A stretch of 5,395 nucleotides of DNA from an uncultured Blautia sp. (GTDB taxonomy: Bacteria > Bacillota > Clostridia > Lachnospirales > Lachnospiraceae). The stretch is taken from NCBI GenBank assembly GCA_900547615.1, contig URHH01000161.1, forward strand, positions 1 to 5,395, given 5' to 3'. The position numbers were made by a program, and so were the translations under genes. The notes below the pieces were generated by a model that was not told the origin of the DNA, searched no databases, and was given only the letters and a program-made list of their open reading frames with translations. Shown here piece after piece: positions 1 through 5,395 of the stretch; position 1 is the stretch's first letter, and every line of letters begins with the position of its first letter.

Positions 1-1
1 A

Positions 2-226
2 CTTGGAATCCGTTCCGCAGCGCTTGCCATGAAGCTTGATTTCATAGAAGTGGGGCAGGAGGAATATGATTTCGCAGTTCCTGAAAAATACCTGGATCTT
101 CCTTATATACAGGAGTTTATACAGATTTTGAAAAGCGAAGAATTTCATCAAAAGCTTCAGGAGCTGGGGGGATACACATGGGAGAGAGCAGGAGAGATTG
201 TAACAGTCAACGGGAATATAAGCTGA
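2..226 (+). CDS. C-terminal part of a PBP-like-domain protein, probably MoeA-type molybdopterin biosynthesis protein (5' truncated)
   Basis: The reading frame is open from the first base of the window, so the gene starts upstream; the ATG at 29 is only an internal Met. The visible 74 residues begin LGIRSAALAM and contain EEYDFAVP, followed by a helical tail with ELGGYTWERAGEIV. This resembles the end of the PBP-like domain (PF12727, a relative of molybdate-binding periplasmic proteins), where the family usually has a GLDFIPV...EEYDFV-type stretch and a closing LGGYD...G motif. In Clostridia this domain is commonly fused behind a MoeA domain, which inserts molybdate into adenylylated molybdopterin in the cytoplasm. 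It also occurs behind small helix-turn-helix DNA-binding domains, so a molybdate-responsive regulator is the alternative. The adjacent MOSC gene favours a molybdenum-cofactor role. The family call is fairly secure; the N-terminal domain is not visible. Confidence 0.72.
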   Translation, partial: LGIRSAALAMKLDFIEVGQEEYDFAVPEKYLDLPYIQEFIQILKSEEFHQKLQELGGYTWERAGEIVTVNGNIS

Positions 227-657
227 GAGCAAAATCCTTATACAGACAGCCGGAGAAAAAACAGCCTTTTCTCTCAGAAGAAAGTCTTTTTCTTATAAAG
301 GATAAGGGAATTGAAGGAGACGTTCACGGAGACGGAGGAAAACGACAGGTTTTAATTTTTACAGAAGCCCAGAAAAAATGGATGGAGGCACAGGATATAA
401 AAGGATTTTGTTTTTCGAAATTAAAAGAAAATATTCTTCTTGAGGGCAGTGAGGTTTTAGAGTCCGGAGATGTATTGACAGCAGGTGAAGCTGAGCTTAT
501 AGTAACGCAGGAAAAGAAGGAATGCTATCCGGAACTGTGTGAATTTTCGAAAAAAAATGAGAAATGTATGCTAGCCGGCGCGCATTTGTTTGCCAGTGTA
601 AGAAAAGGCGGAAAAATAAGCAGGGGAATGATTTGTACATTGAAAAAAGAACAGTAA
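178..657 (+). CDS. MOSC domain-containing protein (159 aa)
   Basis: This is a small cytoplasmic protein made of essentially one MOSC domain (MoCo sulfurase C-terminal type), a family thought to handle sulfur or the molybdenum cofactor. Visible marks are GIEGD (44-48) followed by H50, RQVLIFTEA (56-64), the FSKLKENILLEG stretch (79-90), GDVLTAGEAEL (97-107), and KECYPELC with C116 and C121. C130 and the closing FASVRKGGKISRG block (138-150) follow. The three cysteines match the usual KEC-x-x-x-C...C pattern of stand-alone MOSC proteins, C116 being the family's conserved cysteine. The ATG at 178 has a G-rich stretch (166-171) six bases upstream and lies 49 bases inside the preceding gene, implying translational coupling. 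It adds about 14 polar residues before the usual domain start; a non-ATG start near 223 is possible but has no better ribosome site. The exact substrate is unknown; association with a MoeA-like gene suggests delivery or maturation of the cofactor. Confidence 0.85.
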   Translation: MGESRRDCNSQREYKLRAKSLYRQPEKKQPFLSEESLFLIKDKGIEGDVHGDGGKRQVLIFTEAQKKWMEAQDIKGFCFSKLKENILLEGSEVLESGDVLTAGEAELIVTQEKKECYPELCEFSKKNEKCMLAGAHLFASVRKGGKISRGMICTLKKEQ

Positions 658-668
658 CGTGATAGTAT
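640..668 (+). promoter_or_regulatory. Candidate sigma-A promoter for the malic enzyme-yitT pair
   Basis: TTGAAA (640-645) and TAGTAT (663-668) are separated by exactly 17 bases, giving 5/6 and 4/6 matches to the housekeeping consensus. The -35 element lies inside the last codons of the MOSC gene. The remaining gap to 725 is AT-rich and ends in AGGAGG (713-718), seven bases before the malic enzyme ATG. I see no convincing terminator hairpin after the MOSC gene, so read-through is also possible. Such matches occur by chance in AT-rich DNA, so confidence is limited. Confidence 0.35.
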
Positions 669-725
669 AAGAACGGAAATAAAGTTCATTTTAAACTATA
701 TAAATTTACAGCAGGAGGAGAAATA

Positions 726-1916
726 ATGAGTCAGAAAAGAGACTATGCAAAAGAGAGCCTTGAGATGCACTATGAGAAAAAGGGAAAAATTGAGATGGTA
801 TCCACCGTTGCCTTGAACTCAAAAGATGATTTATCTCTTGCATATACACCGGGAGTTGCACAGCCATGTCTGGAAATTCAGAAAGACGTGGAAAAATCTT
901 ACGAGCTGACACGTCGTTGGAATATGTGTCTTGTTGTGACAGACGGTACAGCCGTTCTTGGTCTTGGAGATATTGGACCGGAGGCAGGAATGCCGGTTAT
1001 GGAAGGAAAATGTGTACTGTTTAAGGAGTTTGGCGGTGTTGATGCCTTCCCTCTTTGTATTAAGAGCAAAGATGTTGATGATATTGTAAATACGATTTAT
1101 CTCATTTCAGGAAGCTTTGGCGGTGTCAATCTGGAGGATATTTCCGCTCCGAGATGTTTTGAAATCGAGCAGAAATTAAAAGAAAAATGTGATATTCCGA
1201 TTTTCCATGACGACCAGCACGGAACGGCAGTTATCACACTGGCAGGTCTTATTAATGCCTTAAAGCTTACAGGAAGAAAGAAAGAAGAATCCAGAATCGT
1301 AGTAAATGGAGCAGGAGCAGCAGCCATTGCCATTACAAAGCTTCTTCTCTCATACGGCTTTGCTGATATTACACTGTGTGACAGAACAGGAGCTATCTAC
1401 GAGGGACGTACAGAGGGTATGAACCCTGTAAAAGAAGAGATGGCAAAAATTACAAACCCGGCGAAAAAACAGGGTGGTCTTAAAGATGTTATTGAAGGGG
1501 CCGATATTTTTATTGGCGTAAGCGCTCCGAACAGCCTGACACAGGATATGGTACGTTCCATGAATGCAGACCCGATTGTATTTGCATGTGCAAATCCGGT
1601 TCCTGAAATCAGCCCGGACGATGCGGCAGCAGCAGGAGCGGCAGTTGTTGCTACAGGAAGAAGCGATTATCCAAACCAGATCAATAATGTTCTTGCATTC
1701 CCTGGAATTTTCCGCGGTACATTTGATGTACGCGCAAAAGAAATCAATGATGAGATGAAATTTGCAGCAGCTCTTGCTATTGCGGATATTATTCCGGAGA
1801 GCGAATTAAGAGCAGACTACATTGTTCCGGATCCGTTAAATCCTGAGGTTGCAAAGAAGGTTGCGGCAGCAGTTGCCAAAGCTGCTGTTGATACCGGGGT
1901 GGCTCGTATCAGATAA
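726..1916 (+). CDS. Malic enzyme, NAD(P)-dependent, short bacterial form (396 aa)
   Basis: It catalyses oxidative decarboxylation of malate to pyruvate and CO2 in the cytoplasm, linking C4 acids to pyruvate and yielding NAD(P)H. The length fits the roughly 390-residue single-enzyme class (YtsJ/MaeE-like) rather than the long MaeB form with a phosphotransacetylase-like tail. Motifs run in order: AYTPGVAQPC with the expected catalytic Tyr40; VTDGTAVLGLGDIGPEAG (71-88); MEGK with the expected catalytic Lys95; metal ligands in LEDISAP (E137, D138) and FHDDQHGT (D163); the Rossmann turn VNGAGAAA (193-200); FIGVSAPN (262-269); ACANPVPE (287-294); and GRSDYPNQINNVLAFP (311-326). No key residue is missing. 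Asp219 sits at the end of the second Rossmann strand, but I do not assign NAD versus NADP from this. The ATG at 726 has AGGAGG seven bases upstream, a strong site. The gene is followed after 5 bases by the YitT-family gene. Confidence 0.95.
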   Translation: MSQKRDYAKESLEMHYEKKGKIEMVSTVALNSKDDLSLAYTPGVAQPCLEIQKDVEKSYELTRRWNMCLVVTDGTAVLGLGDIGPEAGMPVMEGKCVLFKEFGGVDAFPLCIKSKDVDDIVNTIYLISGSFGGVNLEDISAPRCFEIEQKLKEKCDIPIFHDDQHGTAVITLAGLINALKLTGRKKEESRIVVNGAGAAAIAITKLLLSYGFADITLCDRTGAIYEGRTEGMNPVKEEMAKITNPAKKQGGLKDVIEGADIFIGVSAPNSLTQDMVRSMNADPIVFACANPVPEISPDDAAAAGAAVVATGRSDYPNQINNVLAFPGIFRGTFDVRAKEINDEMKFAAALAIADIIPESELRADYIVPDPLNPEVAKKVAAAVAKAAVDTGVARIR

Positions 1917-1921
1917 AGGAA

Positions 1922-2785
1922 ATGGCAAAGAAAAATATTTCAAAAAAAGATGTGGTATGTGAGTATGCGTTTATTGCGGTTGCCATGCTCATTATATCAG
2001 CAAGTATATATTTTTTCCTGATTCCAAGTAAGGTAGTCATCGGAAGTATCTCCGGTCTTGCTATGGTACTTTCAGAACTTACGGGATTTTCCATATCCAT
2101 GCTTACTATGGCGCTGAATGTGGTGCTTTTGGTGATAGGATTTCTTTTAGTCGGAAAGGAATTCGGTGTAAAGACGGTATATACCTCTATGTTACTTCCT
2201 GTATTTCTCAGGATTTTTGAAGTAATATGTCCGTTATCCGGTTCTGTAACAGGAAATAATGTATATGATGTAGTGGCTTATATTCTTGTGGCAGGATTTG
2301 GCCAGGCAATTCTTTTTAATGTCAATGCTTCCTCAGGAGGCATTGATATTGCAGCGAAAATTATCAGTAAATATACACGTATGGAAATCGGAAAAGCAGT
2401 GACACTTGCAGGAATGGTAACTGCCATGAGTTCTATTTTTGTGTATGGACCGGGATGTCTTGTAGTCAGTATGCTTGCAACGTATGCGAACGGACAGGCG
2501 ATTGATTACTTCATTGGCGGTATCAATAAGAAAAAAAGAATTTGTATCTTATCGAAGAATTATGAGGAAATTCAAAATTTCATTTTAAATGAAATGGGTC
2601 GTGGAATCACACTTTATACAGCAAAGGGAGCTTTCCAGCAGGAAGAGCAGACAGAGCTTGTGACGATTATGACCGTCAACGAGTATAAAACACTTATGAA
2701 TTATCTTCATGAATCCGATTTTAAGGTATTTGTGACTATTTCCACAGTCAATGAAGTGATTGGAATGTGGAATCCGAAAAAATAA
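1922..2785 (+). CDS. YitT family membrane protein (DUF161 plus DUF2179), 287 aa
   Basis: This is an integral membrane protein of the YitT/YpjC family, widespread in Firmicutes and of unproven function (transport has been suggested). The N-terminal two thirds is hydrophobic, with segments at about 14-34, 38-55, 59-78, 86-105, 115-133, 157-176 and 178-198. It includes the family-typical FFLIPSKVVIGSISGLA (31-47) and FNVNASSGGIDIAAKI (132-147). The C-terminal soluble DUF2179 domain (about 205-283) contains GRGITLYTAKGAF and ends with TISTVNEVIG. The length is normal for the family. The start sits 5 bases after the malic enzyme stop; the nearest purine stretch (AGGA, 1917-1920) is only one base from the ATG, too close for a normal ribosome site, so translation probably depends on coupling to the upstream gene. 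A GTG at 1952 is a less likely alternative. Co-transcription with malic enzyme might hint at a role with organic acids or redox, but nothing in the sequence shows this. Confidence 0.9.
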   Translation: MAKKNISKKDVVCEYAFIAVAMLIISASIYFFLIPSKVVIGSISGLAMVLSELTGFSISMLTMALNVVLLVIGFLLVGKEFGVKTVYTSMLLPVFLRIFEVICPLSGSVTGNNVYDVVAYILVAGFGQAILFNVNASSGGIDIAAKIISKYTRMEIGKAVTLAGMVTAMSSIFVYGPGCLVVSMLATYANGQAIDYFIGGINKKKRICILSKNYEEIQNFILNEMGRGITLYTAKGAFQQEEQTELVTIMTVNEYKTLMNYLHESDFKVFVTISTVNEVIGMWNPKK

Positions 2786-2791
2786 AAAAAT

Positions 2792-2809
2792 CTTATAAAA
2801 TCCTTATAA
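2792..2809 (+). repeat. Two CTTATAA direct repeats with 11-bp period
   Basis: CTTATAA occurs at 2792-2798 and again at 2803-2809, one helical turn apart, in the gap before the lantibiotic-immunity operon. OmpR-family response regulators often bind tandem half-sites about 10-11 bp apart, and NisR-type sites are described as TCT-N8-TCT; here TCT (2791-2793) is followed by CCT at the same spacing (2802-2804). A regulator of this family is encoded at the end of the operon. The region is very AT-rich and the second copy overlaps the candidate -10 box, so this may be chance. Confidence 0.3.
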
Positions 2810-2810
2810 T
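2805..2810 (+). promoter_or_regulatory. Candidate -10 box (TATAAT) for the lanFEG operon
   Basis: A perfect TATAAT lies 35 bases before the LanF start codon. No TTGACA-like element exists at the proper distance (about 2781-2788 is an A-rich run), which would fit an activator-dependent promoter. If used, transcription would begin near 2817, inside the left arm of the inverted repeat. A second, weaker TATAAA lies at 2794-2799, also without a good -35. Confidence 0.35.
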
Positions 2811-2842
2811 TGCCTCCTATGATAAAAACATAGGAGGTAATT
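2808..2842 (+). promoter_or_regulatory. Inverted repeat enclosing the LanF ribosome binding site
   Basis: The arms are 2808-2821 (AATTGCCTCCTATG) and 2829-2842 (CATAGGAGGTAATT), which pair over 14 positions with a single G-U (2812/2838) around the 7-base loop ATAAAAA (2822-2828). Bulging T2843 would allow three more pairs, reaching the first base of the ATG at 2846. The whole Shine-Dalgarno AGGAGG (2832-2837, eight bases before the ATG) lies in the right arm, so in RNA it would be paired with CCTCCT (2813-2818). It may act as a translation-limiting hairpin, or as a DNA operator if transcription starts at the TATAAT just upstream. It is not followed by a T-run, so it is a poor terminator. The structure is directly visible; its function is inferred. 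Confidence 0.6.
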
Positions 2843-2845
2843 TAT

Positions 2846-3556
2846 ATGGAAAAATTCATTTTACAGACAAATCAAATTTCAAAATCATTTCACAGCCAAA
2901 AAGTATTAGACCAGGTATCTTTGAAAGTTCCTGCAAATTCCGTATATGGACTTCTTGGACCAAACGGAGCGGGAAAATCCACCTTATTAAAAACAATTAC
3001 AGGGATTCTTCGTCCGGAAGCGGGAAATGTTATATTTGACGGACACTCCTGGACAAGGAAAGACCTTAGGGAAATCGGTTCTCTTATTGAGACTCCGCCT
3101 GTTTATGAAAATCTTACTGCCTGGGAGAACTTAAAAGTTCGGGCGCTTCTTCTTGATGTGCCGGATTCCCGAATCCGGGAGGTACTGGAGAGCACAGATT
3201 TAAGTGGAACAGGGAAAAAGAAGGCAGGAAATTTTTCACTTGGGATGAAACAGCGTCTTGGAATTGCCATCGCTCTTTTAAATAAGCCGAAGCTTCTTGT
3301 TCTTGACGAACCGGTAAACGGGCTGGATCCTGTGGGGATTACAGAGCTTCGCGCAATGATAAGAAGATTTCCACAGGAAGGGATCACGGTTCTTGTATCC
3401 AGCCACATTTTAAGTGAAATTGAGCAGACGGCAGATTATGTAGGAATCCTTACAGAAGGGAAACTTGGATTTCAGGGGTGCCTTTCCGAATGCGGAGACT
3501 TGGAATCCATGTTTATGGAAACCGTCCTTCGCCACAGGAAGGAGGGAATCCGATGA
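2846..3556 (+). CDS. lanF: Lantibiotic immunity ABC transporter ATP-binding protein, LanF type (236 aa)
   Basis: This is the cytoplasmic ATPase of a LanFEG pump, which expels membrane-acting lantibiotics from the cell surface. Visible motifs are Walker A GPNGAGKST (38-46), signature SLGMKQR (131-137), Walker B LLVLDEP (150-156, catalytic Glu155), D-loop GLDP (159-162) and switch His187 in SSHILSE. At the Q-loop position the sequence reads IGSLIETPPVYENLTAWENL, with Glu82 where most ABC ATPases have Gln; this 'E-loop' is a known trait of lantibiotic immunity ATPases and the BcrA-like group. The length is normal. The ATG at 2846 has AGGAGG eight bases upstream, inside an inverted repeat. The stop overlaps the next start as ATGA. 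The gene symbol is the generic lantibiotic-immunity name. Neighbouring permeases and a response regulator support the call; a bacitracin-type (BcrA) pump is the main alternative. Confidence 0.9.
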   Translation: MEKFILQTNQISKSFHSQKVLDQVSLKVPANSVYGLLGPNGAGKSTLLKTITGILRPEAGNVIFDGHSWTRKDLREIGSLIETPPVYENLTAWENLKVRALLLDVPDSRIREVLESTDLSGTGKKKAGNFSLGMKQRLGIAIALLNKPKLLVLDEPVNGLDPVGITELRAMIRRFPQEGITVLVSSHILSEIEQTADYVGILTEGKLGFQGCLSECGDLESMFMETVLRHRKEGIR

Positions 3557-4314
3557 AAAAATATTTTCTGGCAGAAAAAATGAAATGCAGGAAAACTTCA
3601 ATTGGAAAGCTTATGATTTTTATGCCGATTTTTACCCTTGTCTTTTCTATGTACATTTCAGGCAGTTATTTTATTATAAACAGCAGTAACTGGTGGTATA
3701 TTATGATGTTTCCTGCAATGGCTGCATTAATGTGCGGCGTCATTATACGAAAAGATAAAAAGCTTAAAAACCATGCTGTTTTGACACTTCCTGTTGATTT
3801 GGAAAAAGTGTGGGACGGAAAGGTGCTGTACGGGCTTTGCGCAACGGGAGCCGGACTTACCTTTATGTTTCTTCTGATCCTGGCAGGGGAAATCCTGGGA
3901 AGAAAATTTACATTTATCATTACAAACACTCCTTCTGCCGGAAAAATTATCCTTGCCTGGGCAGTCCTTTTCCTTACGTTTATGTGGCAGGTTCCTTTCT
4001 GCATGATTCTTGCAGAAGCTTTTGGAAGCCTTCCTATGGTTCTGATTCATGTAGTTTTATACCAGCTCGCATTTATTGCCCTTTCTTTGAAACCTTACTA
4101 TATGCTTCTTCCGGGAGCAATTCCTGCAAGAGTGATGTGCCCTGTTCTTGGGATTATGCCAAGCAACCTCCTGGCAGTTCCAGGTTCTATGGGATTTTAT
4201 CCGGAGCTTTTAAATGCAGGCAGTGTGTGGGTTGGAGTGGCAGCTTCCCTCATATGGTTTTTACTTTTCTGGGGCATAGGACGAAAATGGTATGAAAAAC
4301 AGGGGGTAAAATAG
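3553..4314 (+). CDS. lanE: Lantibiotic immunity ABC transporter permease, LanE/MutE/EpiE type (253 aa)
   Basis: This is the first membrane subunit of the LanFEG pump. About six hydrophobic segments are visible (roughly 20-38, 46-65, 91-112, 131-155, 160-180, 224-243), the usual count and length for the MutE/EpiE family. The block LPGAIPARVMCPVLGIMPSN (186-205) corresponds to the conserved proline-rich loop of these permeases before the last helix. Basic residues near the N-terminus (KKYFLAEKMKCRK) fit the inside-positive rule. The ATG at 3553 is preferred: GGAGGG (3541-3546) is six bases upstream and the start overlaps the LanF stop as ATGA. An in-frame ATG at 3478 would add 25 residues that simply read LanF sequence in another frame. 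The substrate is inferred to be a lanthipeptide; which one cannot be told. Confidence 0.87.
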   Translation: MKKYFLAEKMKCRKTSIGKLMIFMPIFTLVFSMYISGSYFIINSSNWWYIMMFPAMAALMCGVIIRKDKKLKNHAVLTLPVDLEKVWDGKVLYGLCATGAGLTFMFLLILAGEILGRKFTFIITNTPSAGKIILAWAVLFLTFMWQVPFCMILAEAFGSLPMVLIHVVLYQLAFIALSLKPYYMLLPGAIPARVMCPVLGIMPSNLLAVPGSMGFYPELLNAGSVWVGVAASLIWFLLFWGIGRKWYEKQGVK

Positions 4315-5079
4315 ATGGGAGAGATATGGAGATTTACAAAGGCAGAATACAGAAAAATGAAAGGAACGTATCTTCCGCTTATTTTTGCAGGAGTTCCTCT
4401 TTTTGGATGTGGTCTGTTCCTTCTATATTATTCATTTTCTCCCTGGGACACAGAGTCAGAAATTATGGCTTACGGGGAAGCAATGGGAGCTGCTCTTCCT
4501 TTTCTTATCAGTCTTTTATCTGCTCTTTCTGTGGAACTGGAAGAAAGGAATCATTTTCAGACCTTTCTGGGAACAGCCGAAAAAAAGAGAAGCGCCCTTC
4601 TTGGGAAATACTTTGCACTTCTGTTTTTTACTTTTGTTTCCTTCCTTCTTGCAGTGGGAATTTTTGGAACAGGTTTTACCTTCTTTTTGGGAAAAGAAGG
4701 AATGACGCCGGGACTTTGTATGAAACTTATTTTTGCACTGTGGATTCCTTCCATTGCCTTGTACGCAATTCATCTTTTTCTTAATCTTACCTTTCAGAAA
4801 TCCGTATCTATAGCAGTGGGGGCGGGAGAGTCTCTTATATCCGCTCTTTTTCTCACCGGTCTTGGAGATGGACTCTGGACCTTTGTTCCTGCTTCCTGGA
4901 GCGCCAGATGGGCGGCGTATGTAACTGGAATGGAGTTAAATGACACCTACAGAAAGATGGTACAGGAGAATTTAAATTTAAAAGGAAACGCAAAAATATG
5001 CCTGTTGATAACTTTCCTTCTTTGTGCCATAATTCTTGTATGGTTCAGATTTTATGAAGGAAGGCAGTGTAATGATTAA
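4315..5079 (+). CDS. lanG: Lantibiotic immunity ABC transporter permease, LanG/MutG type (254 aa)
   Basis: This is the second membrane subunit, expected to pair with the LanE-type permease over the LanF ATPases. It has about six hydrophobic segments (roughly 19-39, 57-75, 98-124, 136-158, 163-183, 226-245). Family-like features are the loop ELEERNHFQTFLG (74-86) and QKSVSIAVGAGESLISALFL followed by TGLGDGLWTFVPASW (161-195), typical of MutG-type permeases. The N-terminal helix FTKAEYRKMKGTY resembles other ABC-2-like permeases. The ATG directly follows the previous stop with no gap, and AGGGGG (4301-4306) lies eight bases upstream. The gene ends eight bases inside the response regulator. The two permeases are similar in length and topology but clearly different in sequence, as expected for E and G subunits. 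Confidence 0.87.
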   Translation: MGEIWRFTKAEYRKMKGTYLPLIFAGVPLFGCGLFLLYYSFSPWDTESEIMAYGEAMGAALPFLISLLSALSVELEERNHFQTFLGTAEKKRSALLGKYFALLFFTFVSFLLAVGIFGTGFTFFLGKEGMTPGLCMKLIFALWIPSIALYAIHLFLNLTFQKSVSIAVGAGESLISALFLTGLGDGLWTFVPASWSARWAAYVTGMELNDTYRKMVQENLNLKGNAKICLLITFLLCAIILVWFRFYEGRQCND

Positions 5080-5395
5080 TATTCTTGCAGTGGACGATGA
5101 AGAAGAGATTTTAAAGATAATAAAAAAAGCTCTGGAAAAAGAAGGATATGTGGTGACGACGGTCAGTGAGCCGGAAACTGTGAAAAAAATGAATCTTGGC
5201 TGTTTTCAGATGATCCTTCTTGATGTGATGATGCCTGGAACTGACGGATTTTCCCTGTGCAGAGAAATCCGGGACAAGGTGGACTGCCCTATTCTTTTTG
5301 TTACTGCAAAAACAGGAGAAAAGGAGCTTATGACAGGTCTTGGAATCGGCGGGGGGGGGTTTTTTACGAAACCGGTTTGGGTTGGGCTGAAATAT
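5072..5395 (+). CDS. OmpR-family response regulator, N-terminal receiver domain (3' truncated by window end)
   Basis: It is the cytoplasmic half of a two-component system that probably controls the preceding pump. The visible 108 residues form a receiver domain: acidic pocket D8-D9-E10 in LAVDDEEE, phospho-acceptor Asp51 in LLDVMMPGTDG, Thr78 in FVTAK, and Lys100 in TKP. The DNA-binding half lies beyond the window, so OmpR/winged-helix membership is inferred from the NisR/SpaR/CprR-like context. The ATG at 5072 has GAAGGAAGG (5056-5064) seven bases upstream and overlaps the LanG stop by eight bases. From about 5350 the sequence degrades: GGDDY...KPF of the family reads GGGGFFTKPVW, through a G9 and T6 run, most likely from low-quality end sequence. 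A partner histidine kinase would be expected downstream. Confidence 0.88.
   Translation, partial: MINILAVDDEEEILKIIKKALEKEGYVVTTVSEPETVKKMNLGCFQMILLDVMMPGTDGFSLCREIRDKVDCPILFVTAKTGEKELMTGLGIGGGGFFTKPVWVGLKY

Noticed and set aside
1097..1333. Minus-strand open frame opposite malic enzyme (also 706-912)
   Set aside because: It mirrors a highly conserved enzyme on the + strand, and its translation shows no recognisable family or ribosome site.
2808..2850. Inverted repeat as a rho-independent terminator of the upstream yitT transcript
   Set aside because: No T-run follows the stem (TATATGG follows), and the right arm holds the ribosome site of the next gene; attenuation remains possible but simple termination is unlikely.
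2767..3039. Plus-strand 90-codon frame spanning the yitT end and the LanF start, considered as a possible lanthipeptide precursor
   Set aside because: Most of it is LanF in a different frame, it has no leader-like motif or Cys/Ser/Thr-rich core, and the real gap is only 60 bases.
3478..3552. In-frame upstream ATG extending the first permease by 25 residues
   Set aside because: The extra stretch is LanF coding sequence in another frame, is not hydrophobic or family-like, and the ATG at 3553 has a well-spaced GGAGGG site and an ATGA overlap.
3666..4050. Minus-strand open frames opposite the first permease
   Set aside because: They lie wholly within a well-supported membrane protein gene, and long antisense frames over such genes are common by chance.
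5351..5365. G9-T6 tract as a phase-variation switch in the response regulator
   Set aside because: The tract replaces residues that are normally conserved and is followed by further divergence up to the window end, so sequence error is the simpler explanation.

Overview
The window looks like chromosomal DNA of an anaerobic, low-to-moderate GC Firmicute, most likely a Lachnospiraceae gut bacterium (Blautia/Ruminococcus/Dorea-like). This is inferred from the AT-leaning composition, strong AGGAGG-type ribosome binding sites, tightly packed same-strand genes, and the protein families present. All seven genes read on the + strand, and both ends of the window cut through a gene.

Region 1 (1-657) is the end of a molybdenum-cofactor locus. 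It holds the last 74 codons of a protein ending in a PBP-like (molybdate-binding-type) domain, probably a MoeA-type molybdopterin biosynthesis protein. A small MOSC-domain protein follows, and its start lies inside the preceding gene.

Region 2 (658-2785) begins with a 68-bp gap carrying a possible promoter and an excellent ribosome binding site. A complete short-form bacterial malic enzyme follows (malate to pyruvate plus CO2). Five bases after its stop comes a YitT-family membrane protein with a C-terminal DUF2179 domain, so the two are probably co-transcribed.

Region 3 (2786-5395) is a lantibiotic (lanthipeptide) immunity/detoxification module. An ATP-binding protein (LanF type) is followed by two permeases (LanE/MutE type and LanG/MutG type) and the start of an OmpR-family response regulator, which runs off the window. 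The junctions are a 4-base overlap, a direct abutment and an 8-base overlap, so this is a tight operon. The layout matches immunity/resistance modules of the LanFEG-LanRK or clostridial CprABC-RK kind, in which a two-component system senses the peptide and induces the pump. No lanthipeptide precursor or modification gene is visible upstream.

The most interesting non-coding structure is the 60-bp gap before the pump genes. A 14-bp inverted repeat with a 7-base loop places the whole AGGAGG ribosome binding site in its right arm. Just upstream are a perfect TATAAT box and two CTTATAA copies 11 bp apart. This could be an RNA hairpin limiting translation or a DNA operator; the location of the transcription start decides which. 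The last ~45 bases of the window look degraded (a G9-T6 run and loss of conserved response-regulator residues), most simply explained by a low-quality contig end. I see no CRISPR array, mobile element, tRNA or rRNA.
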